A DNA stretch of 8,859 nt from Solirubrobacterales bacterium (GTDB taxonomy: Bacteria; Actinomycetota; Thermoleophilia; Solirubrobacterales; Solirubrobacteraceae): positions 1 through 8,859 of the forward strand of contig JACCQW010000362.1 in assembly GCA_013813955.1 (NCBI GenBank), in the 5' to 3' direction. Made by a program: the position numbers and the translations under genes. Positions 1 through 8,859 of this stretch are shown piece by piece. The notes under the pieces are model-generated. The model ran no database searches and was not told where the DNA came from. It worked only from the letters and a program-made list of their open reading frames with translations. Position 1 is the first letter of the stretch. Each line of letters opens with the position of its first letter.

Positions 1-1
1 C

Positions 2-310
2 ACGCGGGTCGGCCTGAACGGACGCGCGTGGGCTTTTGCAGAGGAGGTCGTCGTGCTGCGCGGCGACGTCGGCGCCGCGGGCGCCGCGCTGCAGGCCCCG
101 ATGCCCGGCAGCGTCCTCGCCGTCAACGTCGCGGCGGGCGACGCGGTGGCCACGGGCGACGTGCTCGTCGTGCTCGAGTCGATGAAGATGGAGGTGCAGG
201 TCGTCGCCCCCGCCGACGGCGTCGCCGCAGAGGTCGCGGTCGCGGCGGGCGACCAGGTCAAGCTCGGCCAGGTGCTGATCGCCGTCGGACCGAAGGAGGT
301 CGTCCTATGA
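2..310 (+). CDS. Acyl-CoA carboxylase alpha subunit, C-terminal biotinyl domain (partial, 5' end outside window)
   Basis: This is the end of a biotin-carrying subunit of an acyl-CoA carboxylase, most likely the methylcrotonyl-CoA carboxylase alpha chain given its partner gene. The reading frame is open from the window edge with no stop upstream. The first about 17 residues (ending [12 protein letters not shown]) resemble the close of the linker region before a biotinyl domain. The domain itself has APMPGS and the biotinylation motif ESMKME, whose lysine is encoded at 185-187. In the complex, biotin on this lysine is carboxylated by the N-terminal biotin carboxylase part and then swings to the beta subunit. 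A GTG at 53 is preceded by AGGAGGT (42-48), so a free-standing 85-residue carrier protein is possible. I prefer the fused form because the upstream frame reads as protein. The stop overlaps the next ATG (ATGA, 307-310), suggesting translational coupling. Confidence 0.8.
   Translation, partial: TRVGLNGRAWAFAEEVVVLRGDVGAAGAALQAPMPGSVLAVNVAAGDAVATGDVLVVLESMKMEVQVVAPADGVAAEVAVAAGDQVKLGQVLIAVGPKEVVL
293..300 (+). promoter_or_regulatory. Ribosome-binding site of mccB
   Basis: AAGGAGGT lies 6 bases before the ATG at 307, inside the last codons of the preceding gene. It fixes the mccB start and rules out the long N-terminal extension of the same frame. Confidence 0.8.
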
Positions 311-1893
311 GCGTCGTGCTGGACTCCAAGGCCCGCCCGGGCAGCGAAGCGTTCGCCGCCAACGCGTCGGCCCACGCCGAGCTGGCCGACGACCTGCGCG
401 CGCAGCTGCGGCGCGCGCGCGCCGGCGGAGGCCCCAGGGCCGCCGAGCGTCATGCATCGCGCGGCAAGCTGCTGCCGCGCGAGCGCGTCGAGCGCCTGCT
501 CGACCGCGGCTCGCCGTACCTCGAGCTGTCGCCGCTGGCCGCCCACGACCTGTACGGCGGCGCCGCGCCGAGCGCCGGGATCATCACCGGCGTCGGCCGG
601 GTGTCGGGCCGCGAGGTCGTCATCGTGGCCAACGATGCGACCGTCAAGGGCGGCACGTACTTCCCCATGACCGTCAAGAAGCACCTGCGGGCGCAGGAGA
701 TCGCGCTGGAGAACCGCCTGCCGTGCGTCTACCTCGTCGACTCCGGCGGCGCGTACCTGCCGCTGCAGGACGAGATCTTCCCCGACCGGGAGCACTTCGG
801 CCGGATCTTCTTCAACCAGGCCAGGATGTCGGCGGCGGGCATCGCGCAGGTCGCCGCGGTCATGGGCTCGTGCACGGCGGGCGGCGCCTACGTGCCGGCG
901 ATGAGCGACGAGTCGATCATCGTGCGCGAGCAGGGGACGATCTTCCTCGGCGGCCCGCCGCTGGTGAAGGCGGCCACCGGCGAGGAGGTCACCGCCGAGG
1001 AGCTCGGCGGCGGCGATCTGCACAGCCGCCTGTCCGGTGTCGCCGACCACCTGGCCAACGACGACCTCGAGGCGCTGCAGATCGTGCGGTCGATCCTCGC
1101 CACGATCGGCCCGCGCGCGCCCGCGCCATGGGAGCGCGTGGCCACCGAGGCGCCCGCGGTGGACCCCGCGCACCTGACGGGCGCGGTCCCCGCCGACCCC
1201 CGCGCGCCCTACGACGCCCGCGAGATCATCGCTCGCATCGTCGACGGGTCGCGCTTCCACGAGTTCAAGGAGCTCTACGCGACCACGGTGGTCTGCGGCT
1301 TCGCGCGCATCCACGGCCATCCGGTCGGGATCGTGGCCAACAACGGCGTGCTGTTCTCCGAGAGCGCGCTGAACGCCGCGCACTTCATCGAGCTGTGCGA
1401 CCAGCGCTCCACGCCGTTGCTGTTCTTGCAGAACGTGACCGGCTTCATGGTCGGCCGCGACGCGGAGGCGGGCGGCATCGCCAAGGACGGAGCGAAGATG
1501 GTCGCCGCGGTCTCCTGCGCGCGCGTCCCCAAGCTGACGGTCATCGTCGGCGGCTCCTACGGCGCCGGCAACTACGGCATGTGCGGTCGCGCGTACTCGC
1601 CGCGCTTCTTGTGGATGTGGCCCAACGCGCGCATCTCGGTCATGGGCGGCGAGCAGGCCGCGACGGTGCTGGGCACCGTGGCCTCCGACCGCGACCCCGC
1701 GCAGCTCGAGGCGCTGGAGGCCCAGATCCGCTCCAAGTACGAGACCGAGGGCCACCCGTACCACTCCACCGCGCGGCTGTGGGACGACGGGGTGATCGAG
1801 CCCGGTGCGACGCGCGACATCGTCGGCCTCGCGCTGTCGGTCTGCGCCAACGCCCCGCTGGGCCCGGGCGCACGGCCGGTATTTCGCATGTAG
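307..1893 (+). CDS. mccB: 3-methylcrotonyl-CoA carboxylase beta subunit (carboxyltransferase)
   Basis: The 528-residue protein transfers the carboxyl group from carboxybiotin to 3-methylcrotonyl-CoA, giving 3-methylglutaconyl-CoA in leucine degradation in the cytosol. It has the two crotonase-like halves of the family. The N-terminal half carries [16 protein letters not shown] (residues 187-202). The C-terminal half carries QNVTGFMVG (375-383), [20 protein letters not shown] (415-434) and [17 protein letters not shown] (436-452). These are the versions typical of methylcrotonyl- or geranyl-CoA carboxylase rather than of propionyl- or acetyl-CoA carboxylase, and the length is normal (about 530). 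The ATG at 307 overlaps the stop of the alpha-subunit gene and has an excellent ribosome-binding site, AAGGAGGT at 293-300, so the longer upstream extension of this frame is not real. Geranyl-CoA carboxylase is the main alternative; leucine degradation is the commoner role. Confidence 0.93.
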   Translation: MSVVLDSKARPGSEAFAANASAHAELADDLRAQLRRARAGGGPRAAERHASRGKLLPRERVERLLDRGSPYLELSPLAAHDLYGGAAPSAGIITGVGRVSGREVVIVANDATVKGGTYFPMTVKKHLRAQEIALENRLPCVYLVDSGGAYLPLQDEIFPDREHFGRIFFNQARMSAAGIAQVAAVMGSCTAGGAYVPAMSDESIIVREQGTIFLGGPPLVKAATGEEVTAEELGGGDLHSRLSGVADHLANDDLEALQIVRSILATIGPRAPAPWERVATEAPAVDPAHLTGAVPADPRAPYDAREIIARIVDGSRFHEFKELYATTVVCGFARIHGHPVGIVANNGVLFSESALNAAHFIELCDQRSTPLLFLQNVTGFMVGRDAEAGGIAKDGAKMVAAVSCARVPKLTVIVGGSYGAGNYGMCGRAYSPRFLWMWPNARISVMGGEQAATVLGTVASDRDPAQLEALEAQIRSKYETEGHPYHSTARLWDDGVIEPGATRDIVGLALSVCANAPLGPGARPVFRM

Positions 1894-1929
1894 ACGGCAT
1901 CCTCTGCATCAGGCATGATCCAGTGCGTT
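1894..1929 (+). promoter_or_regulatory. Short intergenic stretch before cbbR with a small dyad
   Basis: This gap is less GC-rich than the genes beside it. It contains ATCA-N4-TGAT at 1908-1919 and repeated GCATC/GCATG words. LysR-type regulators commonly control their own genes from such dyads, but the arms are only 4 bp and no convincing -35/-10 pair or ribosome-binding site is visible. It could be an autoregulatory site or simply read-through spacer. Confidence 0.2.
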
Positions 1930-2838
1930 ATGTCTATCACTCTCACCCAGCTGCGCAGCTTCCTTGCGGTGATGCGCACCGGCTCGATCACCGCCGCGGC
2001 CGACGAGCTGGTGGTCACCCAGCCGTCGGTGTCGGCCGCCGTCGCGGCGCTCTCGCGCGAACTCGGCACGCCGCTGACCCAGCGCGAGGGACGCGGCGTG
2101 CGCCCCACCGAGGCGGGGACCGCCTTCGCGCCATTCGCGTCTGACGTCATCGGCCTGCTCGACACCGGTCGCCGCGCGGCGCACGAGGCCGCCGGTCTGG
2201 CGGTGCAACGCCTGCGCCTCGCCGCGGTCACCACTGCGGCGGAGTCCTTCGTCCCGCCGCTCATGCGCGCCTTCAGCACCAGCCGGCCCGACATCGGGCT
2301 GACGCTCGCCGTGGGCAACCGGGCCACCGTCATCGAGCTCGTGCTCGACCACCGCGCCGACGTCGCGCTCGGCGGCCGGCCGCCGTCGGATCCGCGGGTG
2401 GAGGCGGTGGCGGTGGCGCTCAACGACTTCGTGCTCATCTGCGCACCGGACGATCCGCTCGTCGGGGACGAGCCCGTCTTCGCCGAGGCGCTCGCCGAAC
2501 GCATGTGGCTGCTGCGCGAGGCCGGTTCGGGCACCCGCGCGCTCAACGAAGACTTCCTGCGCGCCGAGGCGCTCACCCCCCAGACGCTCGTCCTCGGCTC
2601 CAATGGCGCGATCAAGCAGGCGGCGCGCGCCGGGTTCGGGCTCGCGTTCATCTCGCGCGACGCGGTCGCGCTCGAGCTGGAGGCGGGGCTGCTGGCCGAG
2701 CTGCGCGTGCAGCGGCCACCCGCCCCCCGGCGCTGGTACGCGCTGTGCTCCACCGTCGGCCCCCGCTCGCAGGCCGTCGATCAGTTCATGGCCTACGCCG
2801 CCTCAGCCCCCGCCGGGTCCGTCGCCGCCGAGCGATAG
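1930..2838 (+). CDS. cbbR: LysR-type transcriptional regulator, CbbR-like
   Basis: This is a 302-residue DNA-binding regulator. Residues about 3-61 form the winged helix-turn-helix (LTQLRSFLAVMRTGSITAAA, then TQPSVSAAVAALSRELG and the PTEAG wing). The rest is a periplasmic-binding-like effector domain. The segments GGRPPSDP, LLREAGSGTR, LGSNGAIKQAARAGFG and FISRDAVALELEAG match what I know of CbbR and the related CysL/YwfK group. Its place beside a Calvin-cycle operon supports the CbbR call. CbbR proteins sense metabolites such as ribulose-1,5-bisphosphate, PEP or NADPH and activate cbb transcription. CbbR is usually divergent from the operon promoter, but here it converges on the operon's far end and overlaps the CBS gene by 36 bp. 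An in-frame ATG at 1915 would add five residues. I chose 1930 because family members start close to the LTQLRSF segment; neither start has a good ribosome-binding site. Confidence 0.85.
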   Translation: MSITLTQLRSFLAVMRTGSITAAADELVVTQPSVSAAVAALSRELGTPLTQREGRGVRPTEAGTAFAPFASDVIGLLDTGRRAAHEAAGLAVQRLRLAAVTTAAESFVPPLMRAFSTSRPDIGLTLAVGNRATVIELVLDHRADVALGGRPPSDPRVEAVAVALNDFVLICAPDDPLVGDEPVFAEALAERMWLLREAGSGTRALNEDFLRAEALTPQTLVLGSNGAIKQAARAGFGLAFISRDAVALELEAGLLAELRVQRPPAPRRWYALCSTVGPRSQAVDQFMAYAASAPAGSVAAER

Positions 2839-3225
2839 CTCGCAGCTCGCCCCCACGGACGTCCAGCAGCGGACGATGTCGCGCATGGAGAGGATCCCCA
2901 CGACCTCGGGTCCGTCGAGTACGACCACGTGGCGAAAGGCGCCCTGCACCATCTCCCCGGCCGCGCGCTCCAGCGGCCACTCGGCCGACGCGTAGACCAG
3001 CCGCTGCGTGAGGTGGTCGCGGACACGCTCGACGTCGAGGTCCTCGTCCTTCCCGCAGGCGTGCAGCAGGTCGCGCTCGGTCAGGATGCCCGGTCCCGGC
3101 TCGTCGGGATCGATCACCACCGCCGCACCCACGTTGGCGCGCGTCATGCGCCGGGCGGCCTCGCGCAAGCTGTGGTCCGGCCCCACGGTCACGACGACCT
3201 CGTTCATCCCGTCGCGGACCTGCAT
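2803..3225 (-). CDS. Tandem CBS-domain protein
   Basis: The 140-residue soluble protein consists almost only of a CBS pair. CBS1 covers about residues 2-57, with NVGAAVVID and GILTERDLL (46-54). CBS2 covers about 67-121, with HVVVLDG and GILSMRDIV (110-118). The G-I-L-[TS]-x-R-D segments are where CBS pairs contact the ribose and phosphate of adenine nucleotides, so AMP, ADP or ATP sensing is plausible. No catalytic, membrane or DNA-binding domain is fused, and the Gly-rich tail (residues 129-140) carries no CP12-like motif. The start ATG is preceded by GAGGGGG. As the last gene of the operon, 62 bp after phosphoribulokinase, it may report energy charge to a Calvin-cycle enzyme. That role is inference; many stand-alone CBS proteins have no known function. 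Its 3' end overlaps the convergent cbbR gene. Confidence 0.88.
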   Translation of the reverse strand: MQVRDGMNEVVVTVGPDHSLREAARRMTRANVGAAVVIDPDEPGPGILTERDLLHACGKDEDLDVERVRDHLTQRLVYASAEWPLERAAGEMVQGAFRHVVVLDGPEVVGILSMRDIVRCWTSVGASCELSLGGDGPGGG

Positions 3226-3287
3226 GTGCCCCCTCGGCCGCTCGTGTCGATCGCTACGAATCGCCCATGATCGTACCGTGCGCGCGT

Positions 3288-4244
3288 TCAGGAGGACAGC
3301 TGCTCTGCGGCCGCCGCCGGCACGCGCCGGTGCTCGGTGCGCGAGCCCTCCCCGCCCAGCGCCACGGCGGCCCGCGCCGTCGCGAGGTGGTAGAGGATCA
3401 GGACCTGGGCGAGGGCCAGCGACTCCGAGCGGTGCAGCTCCGTTCCGACGGTGAACTCGCCGAGGCGCTCGGAGCGCAGGTGGCTGGCGAAGTGCATCCG
3501 ATCCCAGATCGCCTCTTCGATCTCGGCCCCCCGCGCGGGATCGATGTCGCCGGGGATCCACAGCGAGCGCTCGTGCTTGCGCTCGGTGAGGCTCAGGCCG
3601 CCGTTGTCGTCGACGAACGGCGAGAGGTCCGGGTGGGTCAGCCCCTCGCGCAGCCCGATCTTCGCGTCGAGGTGCGCCTGGTCGGAGCGATCGCCCGGCT
3701 GGAAGGAGACCACGAGGTCGGCGCGGCGCTGCTGCGGGCGGATGAACGCCTCGGAGTCGGGCTCGCGGCGGTCGAGCTCCTCGAGCACCTGATCGGTGCT
3801 GTAGCCGCGCCGCGAGCAGTCGCGCTGGACCTTCCACTGGCGGCGCAGGTCCTCCGGCGGAGCCAGGAACACGCGCACGTCGAAGCAGTCGCACAGGGCC
3901 TCGGTGTGGTAGCCGAGCAGGCCCTCGATCACCGTGAACTGCTTGGGCTGGACATAGACCGGGGCCCCGAACGTGCCGTCCTTGTGCTGATAGACGGGCT
4001 TGAGGACCGCCCGGCCCTCCCTTAGGTGGGCGAAGTCCTGCTCCATGATGTCCATGTAGTTGCAGTCGGGGTGCAACGGGGTGATCTGGCGCTCGGCGCG
4101 CTGCTTGCGGTCGTAGCGGTGATAGTCGTCGGCGGCCACGTGGGTGACGTGCTCCTCGCCGAGCAGGCGCACCAGGCCGCGGGTGAGCGTGGTCTTGCCG
4201 GCCGCGGAGTCTCCTACGACGCCGAGGATGATTGGACGGGGCAC
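3288..4244 (-). CDS. prk: Phosphoribulokinase
   Basis: The enzyme uses ATP to phosphorylate ribulose-5-phosphate to ribulose-1,5-bisphosphate, the RubisCO substrate. Counting from the GTG at 4244 (318 residues), the P-loop GDSAAGKT is at 11-18. The DDYHRYDRKQR segment (39-49) is where the family has its catalytic Asp. VIEGL (105-109) is the Walker B-like strand. The layout (DDYH, KPVY, WKVQRD, IRPQ, ADLVV) follows the class II kinases of cyanobacteria and plants more than the short proteobacterial class I form. The P-loop has alanine where redox-regulated class II enzymes have cysteine, so the thioredoxin/CP12 switch is probably absent. An ATG at 4262 overlaps the cbbX stop (TGATG) and would add six residues. 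I chose the GTG because AGGAGG sits 8 bases before it. Uridine kinase-like paralogues are the only alternative, and the operon context argues against them. Confidence 0.93.
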   Translation of the reverse strand: MPRPIILGVVGDSAAGKTTLTRGLVRLLGEEHVTHVAADDYHRYDRKQRAERQITPLHPDCNYMDIMEQDFAHLREGRAVLKPVYQHKDGTFGAPVYVQPKQFTVIEGLLGYHTEALCDCFDVRVFLAPPEDLRRQWKVQRDCSRRGYSTDQVLEELDRREPDSEAFIRPQQRRADLVVSFQPGDRSDQAHLDAKIGLREGLTHPDLSPFVDDNGGLSLTERKHERSLWIPGDIDPARGAEIEEAIWDRMHFASHLRSERLGEFTVGTELHRSESLALAQVLILYHLATARAAVALGGEGSRTEHRRVPAAAAEQLSS

Positions 4245-4252
4245 GCTCTTGT

Positions 4253-4258
4253 CCTCCT
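4253..4258 (-). promoter_or_regulatory. Ribosome-binding site deciding the prk start
   Basis: On the minus strand AGGAGG stands 8 bases before the GTG at 4244. The upstream ATG at 4262 has only a weak GAGAG before it. The site would lie inside the coding sequence if the ATG were used, which favours the shorter protein. Confidence 0.55.
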
Positions 4259-4261
4259 GCA

Positions 4262-5221
4262 TCAGCTCTCGTTTCCAGGGGCGACCGCCTTGTCGTCGCT
4301 GCCGAGGTCGCCGTCGTCGTCATCATCGCTGAAGACGGAGCTGGCACGGATGTCGTCGGCCTCGATGGTCATGAGCTCGTCGCGGTCCAGCTCGTCGCGG
4401 CGCTCGTAGAGCCGGCTGGCCTGGCGCATCCGCGCGCGATCGATCGCGTTGCGGATGCTGCGCCCGTGCGCGAAGCGCGGCCGCTGGACGCGGCGCTCGA
4501 CGTACTCGCGGAACGCCGCCTCCGCGTCATCGGTGAGCTTGTAGGTCTGCTGCTCGAGCATGACGGCGCCGATGGCCATCAGCTCGTCGACGTCGAAGTC
4601 GGGGAAGTGGATGTGGTGGGCGACGCGCGACCCCATGCCCGGGTTGGAGCGGAAGAAGATCTCCATGCGGTCGCGGTAGCCGGCGAGGACGACGACGAGG
4701 TTCTCGCGCTCGGACTCCATGACCTGCAGCAGGATCTCGATCGCCTCCTGCCCGTAGTCGCGCTCGTTCTCGGGGCGGTAGAGGTAGTAGGCCTCGTCGA
4801 TGAACAGCACGCCGCCGGTGGCGCGCTTGAGCACCTCGCGCGTCTTCGGCGCAGTGTGCCCGACGTACTGGCCGACGAGGTCGTCGCGGGTGACCGACAC
4901 GACCTTGGGCTTGTCGATGTAGCCCAGGCGGTGCAGGATCTCCGCCATCTTCAGCGCGACCGTGGTCTTGCCGGTGCCCGGGTTGCCGGTGAAGCTCATG
5001 TGCAGCGACGGCCGCGACGACGTGAGGTCGGCCTCACGGCGCAGGCGGTCGATGACGAGCAGCGCGGCAATCTCGCGGATGCGCGTCTTCACGGGCTCCA
5101 GCGCGACGAGCTCCTCGTCGAGCTGCGCGAGGACCGAGTCGATCGCGTCCGCCGCGGCGTCGGCGGTCTCCGCCGACGCCGCCTGCTCCTGCTCTTCCTG
5201 CTCGTCGACCGCCGCGCTCAT
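4262..5221 (-). CDS. cbbX: CbbX, red-type RubisCO activase (AAA+ ATPase)
   Basis: The 319-residue hexameric AAA+ motor pulls the CbbL C-terminus through its pore to release inhibitory sugar phosphates from red-type RubisCO. Visible parts are Walker [10 protein letters not shown] (79-87), the pore loop QYVGH with Tyr119, Walker B GVLFIDEA (137-144), AGYRDRM (180-186), the NPGMGSR segment with a likely arginine finger (193-199), and a sensor-2-like HGRSIRN (252-258). The core closely resembles proteobacterial and red-algal CbbX. The termini differ: the first about 38 residues are rich in Glu, Ala and Asp, and the tail (298-319) contains a run of Asp, which may be disordered. The ATG overlaps the cbbS stop (ATGA), and there is no strong separate ribosome-binding site, so it is probably translationally coupled to cbbS. 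Its presence agrees with the red-type large subunit two genes upstream. Confidence 0.95.
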   Translation of the reverse strand: MSAAVDEQEEQEQAASAETADAAADAIDSVLAQLDEELVALEPVKTRIREIAALLVIDRLRREADLTSSRPSLHMSFTGNPGTGKTTVALKMAEILHRLGYIDKPKVVSVTRDDLVGQYVGHTAPKTREVLKRATGGVLFIDEAYYLYRPENERDYGQEAIEILLQVMESERENLVVVLAGYRDRMEIFFRSNPGMGSRVAHHIHFPDFDVDELMAIGAVMLEQQTYKLTDDAEAAFREYVERRVQRPRFAHGRSIRNAIDRARMRQASRLYERRDELDRDELMTIEADDIRASSVFSDDDDDGDLGSDDKAVAPGNES

Positions 5222-5706
5222 TCAGCAGACCCGGTGCCGTCGCTCTTCCTCTTCCCACCGTTCGAGGTCGACGAGCCGTTGACGCCGTAGCGTTGGCCGA
5301 CCGGCGCGTCGGTCGCGTAGGCGTGCAACGTGTAGCGGATCTGGCGGTCGGCATTCTCCTGGCGCTCCACGCGGAAGCCCGGCTCGACGTCGGGACGGTT
5401 GACGATGAACGACAGCGCCGTCGTCTGGCGCCCGAGCGAACGGTCGTAGGCGACGAGCTTGATGTACTGCTGCGGGAACGCCTCGCGTGCGGCGCGCACC
5501 TCGCGCATCACGACGTCGACCTCGTCCTCGCCCAGGTCGAACAGCGGCGGGGACCACATCTCCCACAGCGAGTTGCGCGGGTGGGGGTCGTCGGTGTGCT
5601 CGACCATGATCGCCCAGCCGTTCTGCAGCGAGTAGAGGATCTGGGCTTCGACCTGCTCGTCGGTCAGGTCGGGCAGGTAGGAGAACGTTCCTTGGGTGAC
5701 GCGCAT
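5218..5706 (-). CDS. cbbS: RubisCO small subunit, red-type (form IC-like)
   Basis: This small subunit caps the CbbL octamer in the L8S8 enzyme. It opens with [18 protein letters not shown] and has [16 protein letters not shown] (36-51), [12 protein letters not shown] (100-111) and a C-terminal hairpin ending near GQRY (137-140). These are hallmarks of red-type small subunits, whose C-terminal extension fills the central pore. At 162 residues it is longer than the roughly 130-140 usual for proteobacterial versions. The extra residues (141-162) are a Ser/Gly/Lys-rich tail that is probably disordered. AGGAG at 5714-5718 lies 7 bases before the ATG and overlaps the cbbL TAG stop, so the two subunits are made from adjacent, coupled frames. 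The 3' end overlaps cbbX by 4 bp. Confidence 0.95.
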   Translation of the reverse strand: MRVTQGTFSYLPDLTDEQVEAQILYSLQNGWAIMVEHTDDPHPRNSLWEMWSPPLFDLGEDEVDVVMREVRAAREAFPQQYIKLVAYDRSLGRQTTALSFIVNRPDVEPGFRVERQENADRQIRYTLHAYATDAPVGQRYGVNGSSTSNGGKRKSDGTGSAE

Positions 5707-5713
5707 AGCCGGT

Positions 5714-5716
5714 CTC

Positions 5717-5718
<2 letters not shown>
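5714..5718 (-). promoter_or_regulatory. cbbS ribosome-binding site overlapping the cbbL stop codon
   Basis: AGGAG on the minus strand shares two bases with the cbbL TAG stop (5717-5719), with a 7-base spacer to the cbbS ATG. A ribosome ending cbbL is placed directly on the cbbS start region, a simple way to keep the subunits near equal amounts. Confidence 0.65.
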
Positions 5719-7967
<2,249 letters not shown>

Positions 7968-7971
<4 letters not shown>

Positions 7972-8859
7972 GCCGTCGGCAGGTCCGCCCTGGTGGCCTC
8001 GACGACCCAGCGTACGGCCCCGCCGCAGACGAGCAGGGACTCCGTGTAGACGAGCGGGCCCTCCCGCCAGGGGGCGCGCAGCAGGTCGCCGCCGGTGACG
8101 CCGCAGGCGGCGAACAGAGCGGGGCCGCGGGCCAGGTCGCGGTCGCCGAGGATCTCGGTGGTGCTGAGCCCGGACTCGCGGATCGCCTCGGCCTCGGCGT
8201 CGCCCTGGGGCGCCAGGCGCCCCTGCATGGCGCCCTCCAGCGACTGCACGGCGCACGCGGTCATGACCCCCTCCGGGGTCCCGCCCACGCCCATCAGCAG
8301 ATCGACGCCAGTGCCGGGCATCAGCGCAAGCAGCGCACCGGCCACATCGCCCGCGCTCGGCGTGCGCACGGTCGCGCCGATCTCACGCAGCACTTGCACG
8401 AGCTCGGCGTGGCGCGGCTTGTCGAGCACGATCACGCCCACCTCGCTGACCGGCTTGTCCAGCGTCTCGGCCACGCGCTGCACGATGCTCTGCGGATCGT
8501 CGGTGAGGTCCACCGCCGCGCGAGCGGGCGCACCGGCCACGAGCTTGTCCATGTAGTGGGCCGGTCCGGGCGACCAGAGCGTGCCGCCTTGGGCGAAGGC
8601 GATCGTCGTGAGCGCGCCGGGCAGGCCCGCGGCGCACAGGTCGGTGCACTCCACGGGGTCGACGGCGATGTCGAACTGCGGCCCGTCACCGTCGCCCAGG
8701 CGCTCGCCGTTGAAGAGCATCGGGGCGCCGTCCTTCTCGCCCTCGCCGATCACGACCGTCCCGCATCCGGGGGCCTGCCCGAGCACCGACCGCATCGCCT
8801 CCGTCGCGGCGGCGTCGGCGGCCTTGCCGTCGCCGCGGCCGGCCCACTGATAGGCGGCG
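7968..8859 (-). CDS. glpX: Class II fructose-1,6-bisphosphatase / sedoheptulose-1,7-bisphosphatase (GlpX), partial
   Basis: The enzyme removes the C1 phosphate of fructose-1,6-bisphosphate and, in many autotrophs, of sedoheptulose-1,7-bisphosphate, regenerating Calvin-cycle sugars. It also serves gluconeogenesis. The frame stays open to the window edge, so the N-terminus (probably about 25-45 residues) is outside; 296 residues are visible. Counting from the first visible codon, GEGEKDGAPML (38-48), DPVECT (67-72), HYMDKL (101-106), GVGGTPEGV (190-198), MQGRL (211-215) and GVTGGDLL (253-260) follow the GlpX pattern. The upstream residues GRGDGKAADAAATEAM also fit, showing that the internal ATG at 8795 is not the start. 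One oddity is Cys71 in DPVECT, where the family and its superfamily nearly always have Gly (DPxxGT). The stop overlaps comB, making this the first visible gene of the cbb operon. Confidence 0.93.

Noticed and set aside
307..1893. Propionyl-CoA or acetyl-CoA carboxylase beta subunit
   Set aside because: The motifs [16 protein letters not shown] and QNVTGFMVG differ from the propionyl-type versions and match the methylcrotonyl/geranyl group.
723..2144. 473-codon + strand frame across mccB and cbbR
   Set aside because: An Arg-rich shifted reading of mccB; the in-frame methylcrotonyl-CoA carboxylase motifs decide the real frame.
1572..2753. 393-codon minus-strand frame opposite mccB and cbbR
   Set aside because: A Ser/Ala-rich antisense shadow with no domain, spanning two well-supported genes.
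2803..3225. CP12-type regulatory tail on the CBS protein
   Set aside because: The C-terminus is a short Gly-rich tail without the paired cysteines or acidic helix motif of CP12.
3226..3287. Possible terminator or separate promoter between prk and the CBS gene
   Set aside because: The 62-bp gap contains repeated GCGAT words but no stem with a T-run and no convincing -35/-10 pair.
2803..4347. 514-codon minus-strand frame covering prk and the CBS gene
   Set aside because: Only its last 140 codons (from the ATG at 3225) are a recognisable protein; the rest is an out-of-frame reading of phosphoribulokinase.

Overview
The window is very GC-rich DNA with strong third-position G/C bias, GTG starts and tightly overlapping genes. 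This fits a high-GC actinomycete. The mixture of a red-type RubisCO, a CbbX activase and a class II-like phosphoribulokinase suggests a facultatively CO2-fixing lineage, such as Thermoleophilia or a relative. The taxon is an inference and is not proven by the sequence.

Left part (1-1893, + strand): the 3' end of a biotin-dependent acyl-CoA carboxylase alpha subunit, carrying its biotinyl domain, overlaps by ATGA a complete carboxyltransferase beta subunit. The motifs of the beta subunit are those of 3-methylcrotonyl-CoA carboxylase, a leucine-degradation enzyme. Only 21-36 bp later, on the same strand, comes a LysR-type regulator (1930-2838) whose effector domain looks like CbbR, the activator of Calvin-cycle operons.

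Right part (2803-8859, - strand): seven genes in one direction form a Calvin-Benson-Bassham operon. In transcription order they are glpX (class II fructose/sedoheptulose bisphosphatase, 5' end outside the window), a ComB-family phosphatase, cbbL, cbbS, cbbX, phosphoribulokinase and a small two-CBS-domain protein. glpX-comB and cbbS-cbbX overlap by 4 bp. The cbbL stop codon overlaps the cbbS ribosome-binding site, and cbbX runs into the kinase gene. The last gene converges on the LysR gene, and the two coding ends overlap by 36 bp.

Together, phosphoribulokinase makes ribulose-1,5-bisphosphate, CbbL/CbbS fixes CO2 on it, CbbX clears inhibited RubisCO, and GlpX regenerates sugar phosphates. All RubisCO catalytic residues that I could check are present. 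The less expected members are the ComB-family phosphatase between glpX and cbbL, and the CBS protein at the operon end. I propose, as inference, that they act as a metabolite-repair or salvage phosphatase and as an adenylate sensor. No RNA genes, CRISPR arrays, insertion sequences or carboxysome genes were seen. No intergenic gap exceeds about 65 bp.
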